A stretch of 64,000 nt of DNA from CAWBJO01 sp963789175 (GTDB lineage: Bacteria; Pseudomonadota; Alphaproteobacteria; Rhizobiales; Aestuariivirgaceae), in NCBI GenBank assembly GCA_963789175.1, contig CAWBJO010000007.1, positions 124,001 through 188,000 of the forward strand, written 5' to 3'. The notes below the pieces were generated by a model. That model was not told the origin of the DNA, searched no databases, and saw only the letters and a program-made list of their open reading frames with translations. Of the stretch, positions 9,057 through 18,403 are shown one piece after another. Each line of letters starts with the position of its first letter. The stretch's first letter is position 1. Both the position numbers and the translations under genes were made by a program.

Positions 9057-10442
9057 ATGAACAAGCCAGCCAGAAACGTCAACATCGCCGAGCTGGTGGC
9101 GCAGGACACCGACCACCATTTCCATCCGTTCACGGATCACAAGTCGTTCCACGCGGGTGGCGGCGCCCGGATCATCACCCATGCAAACGGCGTGTGGATC
9201 TGGGACGCGGGCGGCGCCAAGATTCTCGACGCGATGTCGGGTCTGTGGTGCGTGAACGTCGGCTACGGACGCAAGGAGCTCGCCGAGGTCGCCTATCGCC
9301 AGATGCTCGACCTGCCGTACTACAACACGTTCTTCAAGACCTCGACCATCCCGACGACCGAACTCGCCGCCAAGGTGGCGAGCCTGCTGCCCGAACGGTT
9401 CAAGCGCGTCTTTTTCGTCGGCTCGGGCTCGGAGGCGAACGACACCATGGTCCGCTTCGTGCGCCACTACTGGGCCCTCAAGGGCAAGGCGTATCGGCGG
9501 GTCCTGATCGGTCGCCGGCGCGGCTATCACGGATCGACGATGATCGCCGCCTCGCTCGGCGGGATGGCCGGCATGCACGGGCAGGGGGGCCTGCCGCTGC
9601 CCGGATTCGAGCACGTCCTGCAACCCTATTGGTACGATTTCGGCGGCGATATTCCCCCGGAGGAATTCGGCATGCTCGCCGCGGCGGAGGTCGAAAAGAA
9701 GATCCTGGAGGTCGGTCCGGAGAACGTCGCGGCGTTCGTCGGCGAGCCGATCCAGGGAGCGGCCGGGGTCCTCATCCCGCCGTCGACCTATTGGCCCGAG
9801 GTCGAGCGCATCTGCCGCAAATACGGTGTGCTTCTGGTCGCCGACGAGGTCATCTGCGGATTTGGGCGCACCGGCAACTGGTGGGGCCACGAGACCATGG
9901 GGTTCAACCCCGACATCGTGGTGATGGCCAAAGGACTTTCCTCGGGCTACCAGCCGATCGGCGCCATGGCCGTCTCGGAAAGTCTCATCGGAGAGTTTTT
10001 CGACAAAGGCGGAGAATTTTACCACGGGTACACGTACTCCGGTCACCCGGTCGCCTGTGCCGTGGCGCTGGAGAACATCCGCATCCTTCAGGACGAGAAA
10101 CTCGTCGAACGCGTGCGAAACCTGGCGCCCTATCTGACGGAGCGGATGTCCACCCTGGCCGACCATCCCCTGGTCGGGGAGGTGCGCGTTCAAGGTTTCA
10201 TCGGCGCTTTCGAGTTAACCAGAAACAAGAAAACACGGGCGCGTTTCGAGGAGCCGGGGCGGGTGGGAACCCTTTGCCGCGACTACTGCTTCGCCAACGG
10301 CCTCATCATGCGAGCCTGCTGGGACACCATGGTTTTCGCCCCTCCCTTCTGCATCGAAAAGGGTGAAATCGACCAATGGATAACTCTTGCTGGCAAAGCC
10401 CTCGATCTGACTTATGATCATGTCCGATCCGAGATCGGCTGA
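9057..10442 (+). CDS. spuC: Class III aminotransferase, putrescine/polyamine:pyruvate type (SpuC-like)
   Basis: A 461-residue PLP enzyme expected to transfer the amino group of a diamine to pyruvate, giving an aminoaldehyde and alanine. The N-terminus (HPFTDHKSFHAGG, then DAMSGLWCVNVGYGRKEL) is the pattern of omega-amino acid/polyamine aminotransferases. GSGSEANDT binds phosphate, DEVICGFGRTG contains Asp263 and MAKGLSSGYQP contains the PLP lysine, Lys292. AGGAGC lies upstream of the ATG. Its position directly before the pot transporter supports a polyamine role; taurine:pyruvate or beta-alanine:pyruvate aminotransferase activity cannot be excluded. Confidence 0.85.
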   Translation: MNKPARNVNIAELVAQDTDHHFHPFTDHKSFHAGGGARIITHANGVWIWDAGGAKILDAMSGLWCVNVGYGRKELAEVAYRQMLDLPYYNTFFKTSTIPTTELAAKVASLLPERFKRVFFVGSGSEANDTMVRFVRHYWALKGKAYRRVLIGRRRGYHGSTMIAASLGGMAGMHGQGGLPLPGFEHVLQPYWYDFGGDIPPEEFGMLAAAEVEKKILEVGPENVAAFVGEPIQGAAGVLIPPSTYWPEVERICRKYGVLLVADEVICGFGRTGNWWGHETMGFNPDIVVMAKGLSSGYQPIGAMAVSESLIGEFFDKGGEFYHGYTYSGHPVACAVALENIRILQDEKLVERVRNLAPYLTERMSTLADHPLVGEVRVQGFIGAFELTRNKKTRARFEEPGRVGTLCRDYCFANGLIMRACWDTMVFAPPFCIEKGEIDQWITLAGKALDLTYDHVRSEIG

Positions 10443-10531
10443 CGGCCCGTGCCGCCGGCCGACGGGCAAAAAGCACGTGGCCCAAGCGCCCAACCCACCC
10501 TTGAACATTTGAAGCAACGAAGGATGCAGTC

Positions 10532-11611
10532 ATGACTAAACAGCGTCAATTCCGTCCCAGCCGCCGCAATTTTCTTGCGGGCTCGAGCGCGCTCGCGGTG
10601 GGCCTTACCTTCCTTCCCCGTTTCACGCTGGCGGAGGAAGAGAAGAAGCTGAACCTGTACAATTGGGATACCTATATCGGCGAAACCACCCTTGCCGACT
10701 TCAACGCGGCGACCGGCATCGAGGTGAAGATGGACCTCTATGCCGACAACGACGAACTGTTCGCCAAGCTGCGGGAGGGCAATCCCGGCTATGACGTGAT
10801 CGTTCCGACGAACGACACGCTCGAGCGGATGCTCAAGGCCGACATGATCATGCCGATCGACCATTCGAAGATCCCCAACATGAGCAACATCGACGAGCCG
10901 TTCAAGGACGCGGCGTTCGATCCCGGCCGCAAGCACTCGATCCCGTACATGTGGGGCACGCTGGGCGTCGGCTATCGCGTCAGCAAGGTGAACGGCTCGA
11001 TCGACAGCTGGAAGTACCTGTTCGGCAATGATTCGCCGTATGCCGGCCGCATCTCGCTGCTCGGCGACGCCGCCAACGTCATCGGCTGCGCGCTCAAATA
11101 TCTCGGCTATTCGTTCAACTCGACGAGCGCCGACGAGATCAAGAAGGCCGAAGAGCTTCTCATCGCGAGCAAGAAGATCGTGAAAGTCTATGCTCCCGAC
11201 AACGGCCAGGACCTCCTTGCCTCCGGCGAGGTCGACGTCGCCATGGAGTGGAACGGCGACATCCTGCAGGTGATGGGCGACGACGAAGACATCACCTACG
11301 GGGTTCCGACCGAGGGAAGCCTGGTGTGGCAGGACACGATGTGCATACCGAAGGGCGCTCCGCACCCCGAGAATGCCCACAAGTTCCTGAATTTCGTTCT
11401 CGAACCGGAAGCCGGCGCCAAGATCGCCGAGTTCATCCAGTACGCCACGGCCAACGCCGCGGCAAAGAAGCTGATGAAGAAGGAGTATCTGGAGAATCCG
11501 GCCATCTTCCCGTCGCAGGAAGTGCTCGCCAAGTGCGAGCCGGCGATCTACGTGGGAGAGGAAGCCGTGAAGCTTCGCGACGAGGCGTGGACGCGCATCA
11601 AGGCGGCCTAG
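10532..11611 (+). CDS. potD: Spermidine/putrescine ABC transporter substrate-binding protein
   Basis: A 359-residue periplasmic polyamine-binding protein of the PotD/PotF family. The N-terminus carries a Tat-like motif SRRNFLAG followed by a hydrophobic stretch and a TLA cleavage site near residue 34. The mature start KLNLYNWDTYIGE is the diagnostic PotD/PotF opening. The acidic pocket region DNDELFAKLREGNPGYDVI also fits. It leads the pot operon and is followed by a strong hairpin before potB, the same arrangement as in the opp operon above. Confidence 0.93.
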   Translation: MTKQRQFRPSRRNFLAGSSALAVGLTFLPRFTLAEEEKKLNLYNWDTYIGETTLADFNAATGIEVKMDLYADNDELFAKLREGNPGYDVIVPTNDTLERMLKADMIMPIDHSKIPNMSNIDEPFKDAAFDPGRKHSIPYMWGTLGVGYRVSKVNGSIDSWKYLFGNDSPYAGRISLLGDAANVIGCALKYLGYSFNSTSADEIKKAEELLIASKKIVKVYAPDNGQDLLASGEVDVAMEWNGDILQVMGDDEDITYGVPTEGSLVWQDTMCIPKGAPHPENAHKFLNFVLEPEAGAKIAEFIQYATANAAAKKLMKKEYLENPAIFPSQEVLAKCEPAIYVGEEAVKLRDEAWTRIKAA

Positions 11612-11620
11612 CTGCCATGG

Positions 11621-11648
11621 AAAGGGACGGCAGTTGCGCCGTCCCTTT
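11621..11648 (+). terminator. Intercistronic terminator-like hairpin after potD
   Basis: An 11-bp perfect stem (AAAGGGACGGC and its complement) with a 6-nt loop is followed by CTTTTCC. It begins 9 nt after the potD stop. Partial termination here would give more binding protein than permease. Confidence 0.75.
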
Positions 11649-11721
11649 CTTTTCCTGCATAGTCCGGCAGTCGACGGCGCCGGGGGCCGGGCGGATGCAG
11701 GAGCGGGGACTCACTTAGAAC

Positions 11722-12633
11722 GTGGAAAGTTGGAGGAAAAACCCGGCCGTCTTCTGGCTGCTGGCGATTCCCGGCACGTTCTGGCTCGTCGTCTTCTTCA
11801 TCGTGCCGCTTGGCATCGTCTGGCTCATGTCGTTCGGCGAGAAGACGTCGATCACCGAATACGCGGTGACTGGAACGCTCTCCAACTACATCCGCAGCTT
11901 CGATCCCGTCTATCTCCAGATCATGTGGAAATCGATCTGGATCAGCGCCGCGGCGACCTTCCTGTGCCTGATCGCGGCCTACCCGATCGCCTTCGGAATC
12001 TGCTTCGCGCCGGAACGATGGAAGCCGTTCCTGCTTCTGATCGTCATCCTGCCGTTCTGGATCAACCTGCTGATCCGCACCTACGCGCTGATCGCGGTGT
12101 TCCGGACGCGCGGATACCTCAACTTCACGCTCGAATGGCTGTGGGGGATCGGCAAGACCGCGTTCTCGACCATCGGGCTTGGAGGGATGTTCGGGGAGCG
12201 CTTCGAGCCCTTCGAGATGCTCTACAACGACGGGGCGGTCATCGCCGGCCTCGTCTACGTGTTCATGCCGTTCATGGTCCTGCCTCTCTACGCGACGATC
12301 GAGCGGCTCGACCGGTCGTACCTGGAGGCAAGCCTCGATCTCGGTGCCTCGCAGTTCCGCACGTTCTTCAGCGTGACCGTGCCACTGACGATGCCAGGCA
12401 TCATCTCGGGAACGATCCTCGTCTTCATACCCTGCCTCGGATCGTTCCTGACGCCGGATCTCCTCGGCGGCACGAATGCCACCATGATCGGCAACGTGAT
12501 CGAGCGGCAGTTCAAGGCCGCGAACGACTGGCCGTTCGGCGCCGCCCTGTCGTTCCTCCTGATGTACGCGACCTTCGGAGCGCTGGCCTTGCGGGCGCTC
12601 GTCGCGCGTCACAGCAAAGGGGTCGACATCTAG
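11722..12633 (+). CDS. potB: Polyamine ABC transporter permease, PotB type
   Basis: A 303-residue inner-membrane permease with about six helices. Recognisable pieces are the N-terminal ATPGTFWLVVFFIVPL-like helix (here LLAIPGTFWLVVFFIVPL), ILPFWINLLIRTYA, and the EAA loop EASLDLGASQFRTFFSVTVP. The start is GTG at 11722; the upstream ATG at 11695 reaches a stop before it. It pairs with PotC, whose ATG begins 1 nt after this stop. Confidence 0.92.
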   Translation: MESWRKNPAVFWLLAIPGTFWLVVFFIVPLGIVWLMSFGEKTSITEYAVTGTLSNYIRSFDPVYLQIMWKSIWISAAATFLCLIAAYPIAFGICFAPERWKPFLLLIVILPFWINLLIRTYALIAVFRTRGYLNFTLEWLWGIGKTAFSTIGLGGMFGERFEPFEMLYNDGAVIAGLVYVFMPFMVLPLYATIERLDRSYLEASLDLGASQFRTFFSVTVPLTMPGIISGTILVFIPCLGSFLTPDLLGGTNATMIGNVIERQFKAANDWPFGAALSFLLMYATFGALALRALVARHSKGVDI

Positions 12634-12634
12634 C

Positions 12635-13507
12635 ATGGCGGCCACGCGCGCAACCTTCGGGCAACGCCTCCTGTCCTCGGACCAGGGGCCGCTCGACTAC
12701 GGCCGGCGGCTGTGGCTCAAGGTCCTGTTCGTCATCATCTTCTTCCTCCTCTACGCTCCGATCGCGACGCTCATCGCCTTCTCCTTCAATACCGACAAGC
12801 GCAACGTCGTGTGGCGCGGCTTCACGCTCGGCAACTACGTGAAGGCGTGGGAGAACGGTCCGCTCATCGAGGCCTTCACCAATTCCCTGGTCATCGCCGT
12901 TCTGGCGACGATCATCTCGACCGTCATCGGTTCGATGGTGGCGCTGCTGCTGTGGCGGTTCCGATTTCCGGGCAAGGCGGGCTACGAAGGCTTCATGGCG
13001 CTGCCGATCGTGATTCCCGAGATCTGCATGGGTATCTCGCTGCTCGTGTTCTTCGCTCGGATCGGCTGGTGGGAGGGGGTCGTCGCGCTGCCCTGGCCGC
13101 TGAACCTGTCGACCATCACGATCGCCCATGTGGCGTTCTGCTTCCCGTTCGTCGCGGTCGTCGTCCGGGCGCGCATGGTGGGCTTCAACCGGGAGTTCGA
13201 AGAGGCGTCGAAGGATCTCGGGGCCAGCGAATGGCAGACCTTCTGGAAAGTGATCTTCCCCTTCATGCAGCCCGGCATCGTCGCTGGCGCACTTCTCGCC
13301 TTCACCCTGTCGCTCGACGATTTCGTCATCACTTTCTTCACGTCGGGTCCGGACACCGTCACTTTCCCCGTGAAAGTCTATTCGCTGGTCCGGCGAGGCG
13401 TCTCGCCGGAGATCAATGCGGCGTCGACAGCCCTCATCGTGATCACCGTCGTCGCAACCGTGCTGGCCATGAAGCTTCAGGCACCCGACAAGCAGACCAA
13501 GGCGTAA
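12635..13507 (+). CDS. potC: Polyamine ABC transporter permease, PotC type
   Basis: A 290-residue permease. The first helix is LKVLFVIIFFLLYAPIATL, followed by SFNTDKRNVVWRGFTLGNYVKAW-type sequence, and the EAA loop EASKDLGASEWQTFWKVIFP near residues 190-210. The C-terminal half has LSLDDFVITFFTSGP, highly characteristic of PotC/PotI. Only 1 nt separates it from potB, and potA follows 11 nt after its stop. Confidence 0.92.
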   Translation: MAATRATFGQRLLSSDQGPLDYGRRLWLKVLFVIIFFLLYAPIATLIAFSFNTDKRNVVWRGFTLGNYVKAWENGPLIEAFTNSLVIAVLATIISTVIGSMVALLLWRFRFPGKAGYEGFMALPIVIPEICMGISLLVFFARIGWWEGVVALPWPLNLSTITIAHVAFCFPFVAVVVRARMVGFNREFEEASKDLGASEWQTFWKVIFPFMQPGIVAGALLAFTLSLDDFVITFFTSGPDTVTFPVKVYSLVRRGVSPEINAASTALIVITVVATVLAMKLQAPDKQTKA

Positions 13508-13518
13508 GGAGACCTCCG

Positions 13519-14604
13519 TTGAGCGAGCCGATCATCTCCATCCGAAACATCACCAAACGGTTCGGGCCCGTCGCGGCAGTCGACAACGTGTCCTTCGACA
13601 TCGCCCAGAACGAGTTCTTCGCACTGCTCGGGCCATCGGGGTGCGGCAAGACCACGCTCCTGCGCATGATCGCAGGGCTCGAAACGCCGACCGAGGGCGA
13701 AATCATCATCGACGGCCAGGATATGGCGTTCATTCCGCCGAACCAGCGGCCGGTCAACATGGTGTTCCAGTCCTATGCGGTGTTCCCCCACATGTCGGTC
13801 CGCGACAACGTCGAATACGGACTCAAGGTGGTCGGCACGCCGCGGGCGGAGACTCGCAAGCGGGCCGAGGACGCCCTCGCCATGGTGAAGCTCAAGGAGC
13901 TTGCCGAGCGCAAGCCCGATCAGCTCTCCGGCGGCCAGAGGCAGCGCGTCGCACTGGCGCGGGCGCTGGTGAAGCGGCCCAAGGTGCTCCTGCTCGACGA
14001 GCCGCTGTCGGCGCTCGATGCAAAGCTGCGCGAGCAGATGCAGCTCGAACTGACACGGCTGCAGAAGACCGTCGGCATCACCTTCATCATCGTCACCCAC
14101 GACCAGGACGAGGCGCTGTCCATGGCCAACCGCATCGCGGTCATGAATGCCGGCCAGGTGAGCCAGATCGCGTCGCCGAGCGAACTCTACGAGCATCCCT
14201 CCAACCGCTTCGTCGCCGACTTCATCGGCAAGGTCAATCTCATCGAAGCCCGCATCGACCGCAGCAAGGGGAAATCCGTCGTGCTCAGCGCCAAGGGCCT
14301 GGGGTCCATCGAGATTCCGTCCGACAAGTCGGTCATCGGCGACGTGACGCTCGCCGTCCGGCCGGAGAAGCTGAAGCTCTCGGCTCTCCAACCCAAGGCT
14401 GAGAACGTCATTGCGATGAAGGGAAAGGTCCGCGACGTCGCGTATTACGGCGATACGAGCCATGTGGTGGTCACGGCGGAGCCCGGCATGGACCTGTCGA
14501 TCAACATCCAGAACGACAGCCGGCTCGGCGGAAGCACCATGAAACAGGGACAGGACGTCTGGGTCTCGTGGCTGCCCGAAGACACGCTGCTCCTGACGGA
14601 ATAG
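13519..14604 (+). CDS. potA: Polyamine ABC transporter ATP-binding protein, PotA type
   Basis: A 361-residue ATPase. Walker A GPSGCGKT is at 38-45, the Q-loop in NMVFQSYAVFPHM, signature LSGGQRQR near 134, Walker B LLLDEPLSALD near 155, and a C-terminal TOBE/OB regulatory domain from about 280. The start is assigned to TTG 13519 because AGGAG sits 7 nt upstream and the protein then begins SEPIISIRNITKRFG, the usual PotA opening. A longer open frame upstream overlaps potC and is a shadow. Confidence 0.92.
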   Translation: MSEPIISIRNITKRFGPVAAVDNVSFDIAQNEFFALLGPSGCGKTTLLRMIAGLETPTEGEIIIDGQDMAFIPPNQRPVNMVFQSYAVFPHMSVRDNVEYGLKVVGTPRAETRKRAEDALAMVKLKELAERKPDQLSGGQRQRVALARALVKRPKVLLLDEPLSALDAKLREQMQLELTRLQKTVGITFIIVTHDQDEALSMANRIAVMNAGQVSQIASPSELYEHPSNRFVADFIGKVNLIEARIDRSKGKSVVLSAKGLGSIEIPSDKSVIGDVTLAVRPEKLKLSALQPKAENVIAMKGKVRDVAYYGDTSHVVVTAEPGMDLSINIQNDSRLGGSTMKQGQDVWVSWLPEDTLLLTE

Positions 14605-14620
14605 GGCGGGTCGGTCCGCG

Positions 14621-15602
14621 ATGACGAGCCCCAGCGATCCCAGCGACGCCGCCTTCCGCCGGACCTCGCTCCACGGCACCGAAGTCGAGCCTACCTATGC
14701 CGGCGCCCTGTCGTTCATGCGGCGCAAATACTCCCGCGACCTCAAGGGCGTCGACGTAGCAATCACCGGGATTCCATTCGATCAGGCGGTCAGCAACCGT
14801 CCGGGCACACGGTTCGGCCCGGAAGCGATCCGCCGGGCATCGGCGCAATTTCGCCTGGGGTCCGCAATGGCCGTGGTTCTTCGATCCCTTCGACACGCTG
14901 GCCGTCGTCGACTACGGCGACTGCTATTTCGATTGGGGACTGAAGGAGGAGGTGCCCGAGCGGATCGCCGCGCACGCCGACGCCATCCTGGGTCAGGGCG
15001 CCTCGATGATCTCGTTCGGCGGCGACCACTTCGTGACCTATCCGCTGCTCAAGGCGCACGCGAAGAAACACGGACCGCTGTCGCTCGTCCATTTCGATGC
15101 GCATCGCGACGTCGAGCGCGACGACGGCAGGCGCATCGATCACGGCACGATGTTCAGCCGGGCGATCAGCGACAAGGCGATCGATCCAGCCCGTTCCATC
15201 CAGATCGGCATCCGCACGACGTTCCACGACGAACGCACCCACGGAATGACCATCCTCTATGCCGACCAAGTCCATGCGATGACGGCGAGCGACGTCGCCA
15301 ACGAGGTTCGCCGGGTGACGGCCGAGCGCCCCTGCTATCTCACCTTCGACATAGACTGCCTCGATCCGGCGTTTGCGCCCGGCACCGGGACGCCCGTGCC
15401 CGGCGGCCTCTCGTCGTTCCAGGCGCTGTCGATCCTGCGAGAGCTCAAGAAGATCAATTTCGTCGGCATGGACGTCGTCGAAGTGTCACCGCCCTACGAT
15501 CCCGACGGCAGCACCGCGCTCGCCGCGGCGGCGGTGGTTCTCGAATATCTCTGCCTCAGGGCGTGGGCGAAGGGCGCGCGCGGCGCGAAGATGCCGGTCT
15601 GA
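14621..15602 (+). CDS. speB: Agmatinase/ureohydrolase family enzyme, interrupted by a +1 frameshift near 14851
   Basis: A binuclear Mn2+ ureohydrolase, most likely agmatinase (agmatine to putrescine plus urea) or guanidinobutyrase. The N-terminal part (14621-14850) ends in AIRRASAQF; the rest resumes one frame over as AWGPQWPWFFDPFDTLAVVDYGD-type sequence. Removing one T from the TTT at 14849-14851 restores a 326-residue protein of normal length. Metal ligands are all present: FGGDH, DAHRD, and DIDCLDPAFAPGTGTP. It follows potA by 16 nt, so imported or internally made agmatine would feed the polyamine route. The exact guanidino substrate is not resolvable. The lesion may be a sequence error. 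Confidence 0.85.
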
Positions 15603-15606
15603 ACGT

Positions 15607-16885
15607 TCAGGCCAGGGCGTCGCGAATGCGATACCAAGCCATGGCCGCGACAAGGATGGGCAGACGAAAGTGGCCGCCGGGAAAGGGAAAGTGGCGGAAG
15701 CGGGCCAGGAGATCGAAGCGCTCCGACTGGCCTCGTATGACCTCGGCCATGAGCTTGCCGTAGAGATTGGCGAGCGCCACGCCCTGGCCGGAGTAGCCAT
15801 GGGCATAGTAGGTGCTCTTCCCCAACCGCCCCATGTCGGGGAGGCGATTGTAGGTGATCGCGATGTAGCCGCCCCAAGCATAGGCGATGTTGACGTCGCT
15901 CAGCTGGGGGAAAACGCGCAGCATGCGGTTTCTGATGCTGCGGCGCAGGTCCTTGGGCTCGAGCTTGGAATAGGCGGCGCGGCCGCCGAAGAGAAGCCGA
16001 TCGTCGGAGGAGCGGCGAAAGTAGTCGACGACCCAGTTGGTGTCGGCGACGGCCTCGTTGCCGGGAATGAGGCTCGCCGCCCGATTGGGTCCGAGCTTTT
16101 CGGTGGCGACGACGAAACTCGTGACGGGCATGACGGCGTAGTAGAGCTTTCGCACCAGCTTCTCGATATAGGCGTTGCAGGCGACGATCATGAACCTGGC
16201 CTTGACCGATCCAGCCGCCGTCCAGGCTCCGGGCTCGCCTTCCGTTTCGCACCGGACGACGCGGGAGTTCTCGTAGATCTCGACACCGGCGCGCGCCGCG
16301 GCCTCGGCCAGCCCGAGGCAGTAGTTGAGCGGGTGGAAGTGGCCAGCGCGGCCCTCGCGCAAGCGCCCCATAGTAGGCCTTCGAGCCAAGTCGATCGGCG
16401 AGCTCGTCCTTCGTGAAGCGCTGCAGGTCGGTGTAGCCGAGGCCGCGCCATTCCTCTTCGGCCTCGTCGAGTTCGCGCAGCTTGCTCGCCTTCGGAGCCA
16501 CGTGCATGTAGCCCCAGGTGAGGTCGCACGAGATGTCATGGGTGGTGATGCGCTGCTCGACCAGGCTCTTTGCTTCCTCCGCGAGCCTGAAGCACTTGAC
16601 GGCATCGTCCTTCCCCACCTGCGCGACGACCTTCGACTGGCCTGGGGAAAATCCCGTGCAGATCTGGCCACCGTTGCGGCCCGAGGCGCCAAAACCTACG
16701 GTTTCGGCCTCGAGGACGACGACCTTGTAGCCGGCCTCGGCCAGCTCCAGCGCGGCGGACAGGCCGGTATACCCTGCGCCGATGATGCAAACGTCGGTTG
16801 CAATGTCCCCGGCCAAGGAAGGATAGGAGGGCGAATAGAGCCGGGTATCCCTATACCAGGACAATCCTTCACTCGGTTTTACCAT
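15607..16885 (-). CDS. puuB: FAD-dependent amine oxidase, gamma-glutamylputrescine oxidase-like; +1 frameshift near 16366-16369
   Basis: A DAO-family flavoprotein expected to oxidise gamma-glutamylputrescine to the aldehyde with release of ammonia and H2O2. The N-terminus has the dinucleotide fold CIIGAGYTGLSAALELAE at residues 33-50 and GFGASGRNGGQI. The frame breaks after SKAYYG; deleting one C from the run of four at 16366-16369 joins it to LREGRAGHFHPLNYCLGLAEA and gives 425 residues, close to E. coli PuuB. The C-terminus contains GYIAITYNRLPDMGRL and YAHGYSGQGVALA, the flavin-contacting end. It is divergent from puuA over 133 nt containing a perfect palindrome. Confidence 0.85.
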
Positions 16886-16894
16886 GTAAATCCT

Positions 16895-16913
16895 TGATAA
16901 AGCTCATTTATCA
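16895..16913. promoter_or_regulatory. Candidate operator in the puuB/puuA divergent promoter region
   Basis: A perfect inverted repeat, TGATAAA, 5-nt spacer, TTTATCA, lies 10 nt upstream of the puuB start and about 105 nt upstream of puuA. Its symmetry and AT-richness in GC-rich DNA suggest a dimeric regulator controlling both genes. No regulator gene is adjacent. Confidence 0.55.
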
Positions 16914-17018
16914 TCTGTTCACCGCGCGGCCTGGAGGCCATTTCTTTCGACCTTCCGACAGCGTAGATTAGTGCACGGCGGAATCAAACTCCTGCCTTCC
17001 CACACAGCCACGGTCCCC

Positions 17019-18370
17019 ATGTCCTCCCAGAAATTCGAAGAATGGTTCGCGTCCCGGCGTATCTCTGAGGTTGAATGCCTGGTCGCCGACATGTCTGGCA
17101 CGGCCCGAGGCAAGATCCTCCCGCCATCCAAATTCCTGAAGGGCAGCCGCACCAACGGCCTCAGAATTCCCGAGGAGGTTTTCACCCTTACCATCACGGG
17201 CCGCTACGTGTGGGAGACGTCGGCAGTCAGCGACAGCGCCATCGACATCTACATGCGGCCCGATCCGGACACGGTGCGGCTGGTGCCGTGGTATACGGAG
17301 CCGACGGCGGAAGTGATCTGCGACGCCTTCCACCTCAACGACGAACCGGTCGACATCTCGCCGCGTCACGTGCTGCGCCACGTGCTCGATCTCTACAAGC
17401 GCCGAGGGCTGGCGTCCGATCGTCGCGCCGGAGCTCGAATTCTACCTGGTGAAGAAGAACCTCGATCCCGACTATCCGGTCGAAGCGGCGGTCGGACGCT
17501 CGGGCCGCAAGGAGCCGGGCGGCCAGGCCTATGGAATCGACGCCGCCAACGATTTCGATCCGATCGTCGAAGACATCTACGACTATTGCGAGGTGCAGGA
17601 GCTCGACATCGACACACTGTCGCACGAGAGCGGGCCGGCCCAGCTCGAGATAAACTTCAATCACGGCGATCCGCTGGAGCTTGCCGACCAGGTCTTCCTG
17701 TTCAAGCGCACCGTGCGGCAAGCGGCCCTGAAGCACGACATGTACGCAACCTTCATGGCGAAGCCGCATGCCACCGAACCGGGCTCGTCGATGCACATCC
17801 ATCAGTCGGTCATGGACGCCAAGACGGGCCGCAACGTCTTCGCAGGGCGCGACGGCAAGCATTCGAAGCTGTTCCTCAATCATATCGGCGGGCCTGCAGC
17901 GCTACATGGCGGCGGCCCTGCCGCTGTGGGCTCCGAACGTGAATTCCTACCGCCGCCTCGTGCCGGAATCGGATGCGCCGACCAACGTCCACTGGGCCAT
18001 CGACAATCGGACGGTATCGCTGCGCGTGCCGGCCTCGGACCCCACCAACCTCAGGGTCGAGAACCGCGTGCCGGGTGCCGACTCCAATCCGTATCTCGCC
18101 ATCGCCGCGTCGCTGGCCTGCGGCTATCTCGGCATGAAGGAGCGCATAAAGCCTTCCGATCCGGTCGAGGGCTCGGCCTACCGCTACGCGCACACCCTGC
18201 CGATCAATCTCGAAGAGGCGCTCAACAAGCTCTATTACACGAAGTCTTTCAAGGAAATCCTCGGCGAGCGGTTCGCGGAAGCCTACCAGGACGTCAAGAA
18301 CGAGGAGATGCAGCACTATCGCAAGGTGATCAGCTCGTGGGAGCGCGAGTTCCTGCTCCTCAACGTCTAG
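17019..18370 (+). CDS. puuA: Glutamine synthetase-family enzyme, gamma-glutamylputrescine synthetase-like; two +1 frameshifts
   Basis: Ligates glutamate to putrescine (or a related amine) with ATP, the entry to the gamma-glutamylated putrescine pathway. Three collinear frames make one protein: the N-terminal part (EVECLVADMSGTARGKILPPSKF) to about 17406, the middle (APELEFYLVKKNL; GSSMHIHQS with the HxH of the active site) to about 17890, and the end (GLQRYMAAALPLWAPNVNSYRR; NRTVSLRVP) to 18370. Each break is repaired by removing one G from a GGG run, at 17406-17408 and 17890-17892, giving 449 residues. The start at 17019 (MSSQKFEEW) is chosen over an upstream GTG at 16971. Confidence 0.85.
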
Positions 18371-18403
18371 CGGCGCTGCGGCGCGGAGCTCGAGGGCGCC
18401 GCC

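Noticed and set aside
9194..10366. 390-codon frame inside spuC
   Set aside because: A shifted-frame shadow of a clearly conserved aminotransferase.
9057..10442. Taurine:pyruvate aminotransferase for the class III enzyme
   Set aside because: The N-terminal motifs (HPFTDHK, GLWCVNVGYGRKEL) and the pot neighbourhood fit polyamine aminotransferases better; not excluded but not called.
10445..10467. Terminator after spuC (GCCCGT and ACGGGC)
   Set aside because: The stem is only 6 bp and is followed by A residues on the plus strand, so termination of spuC transcripts is not supported.
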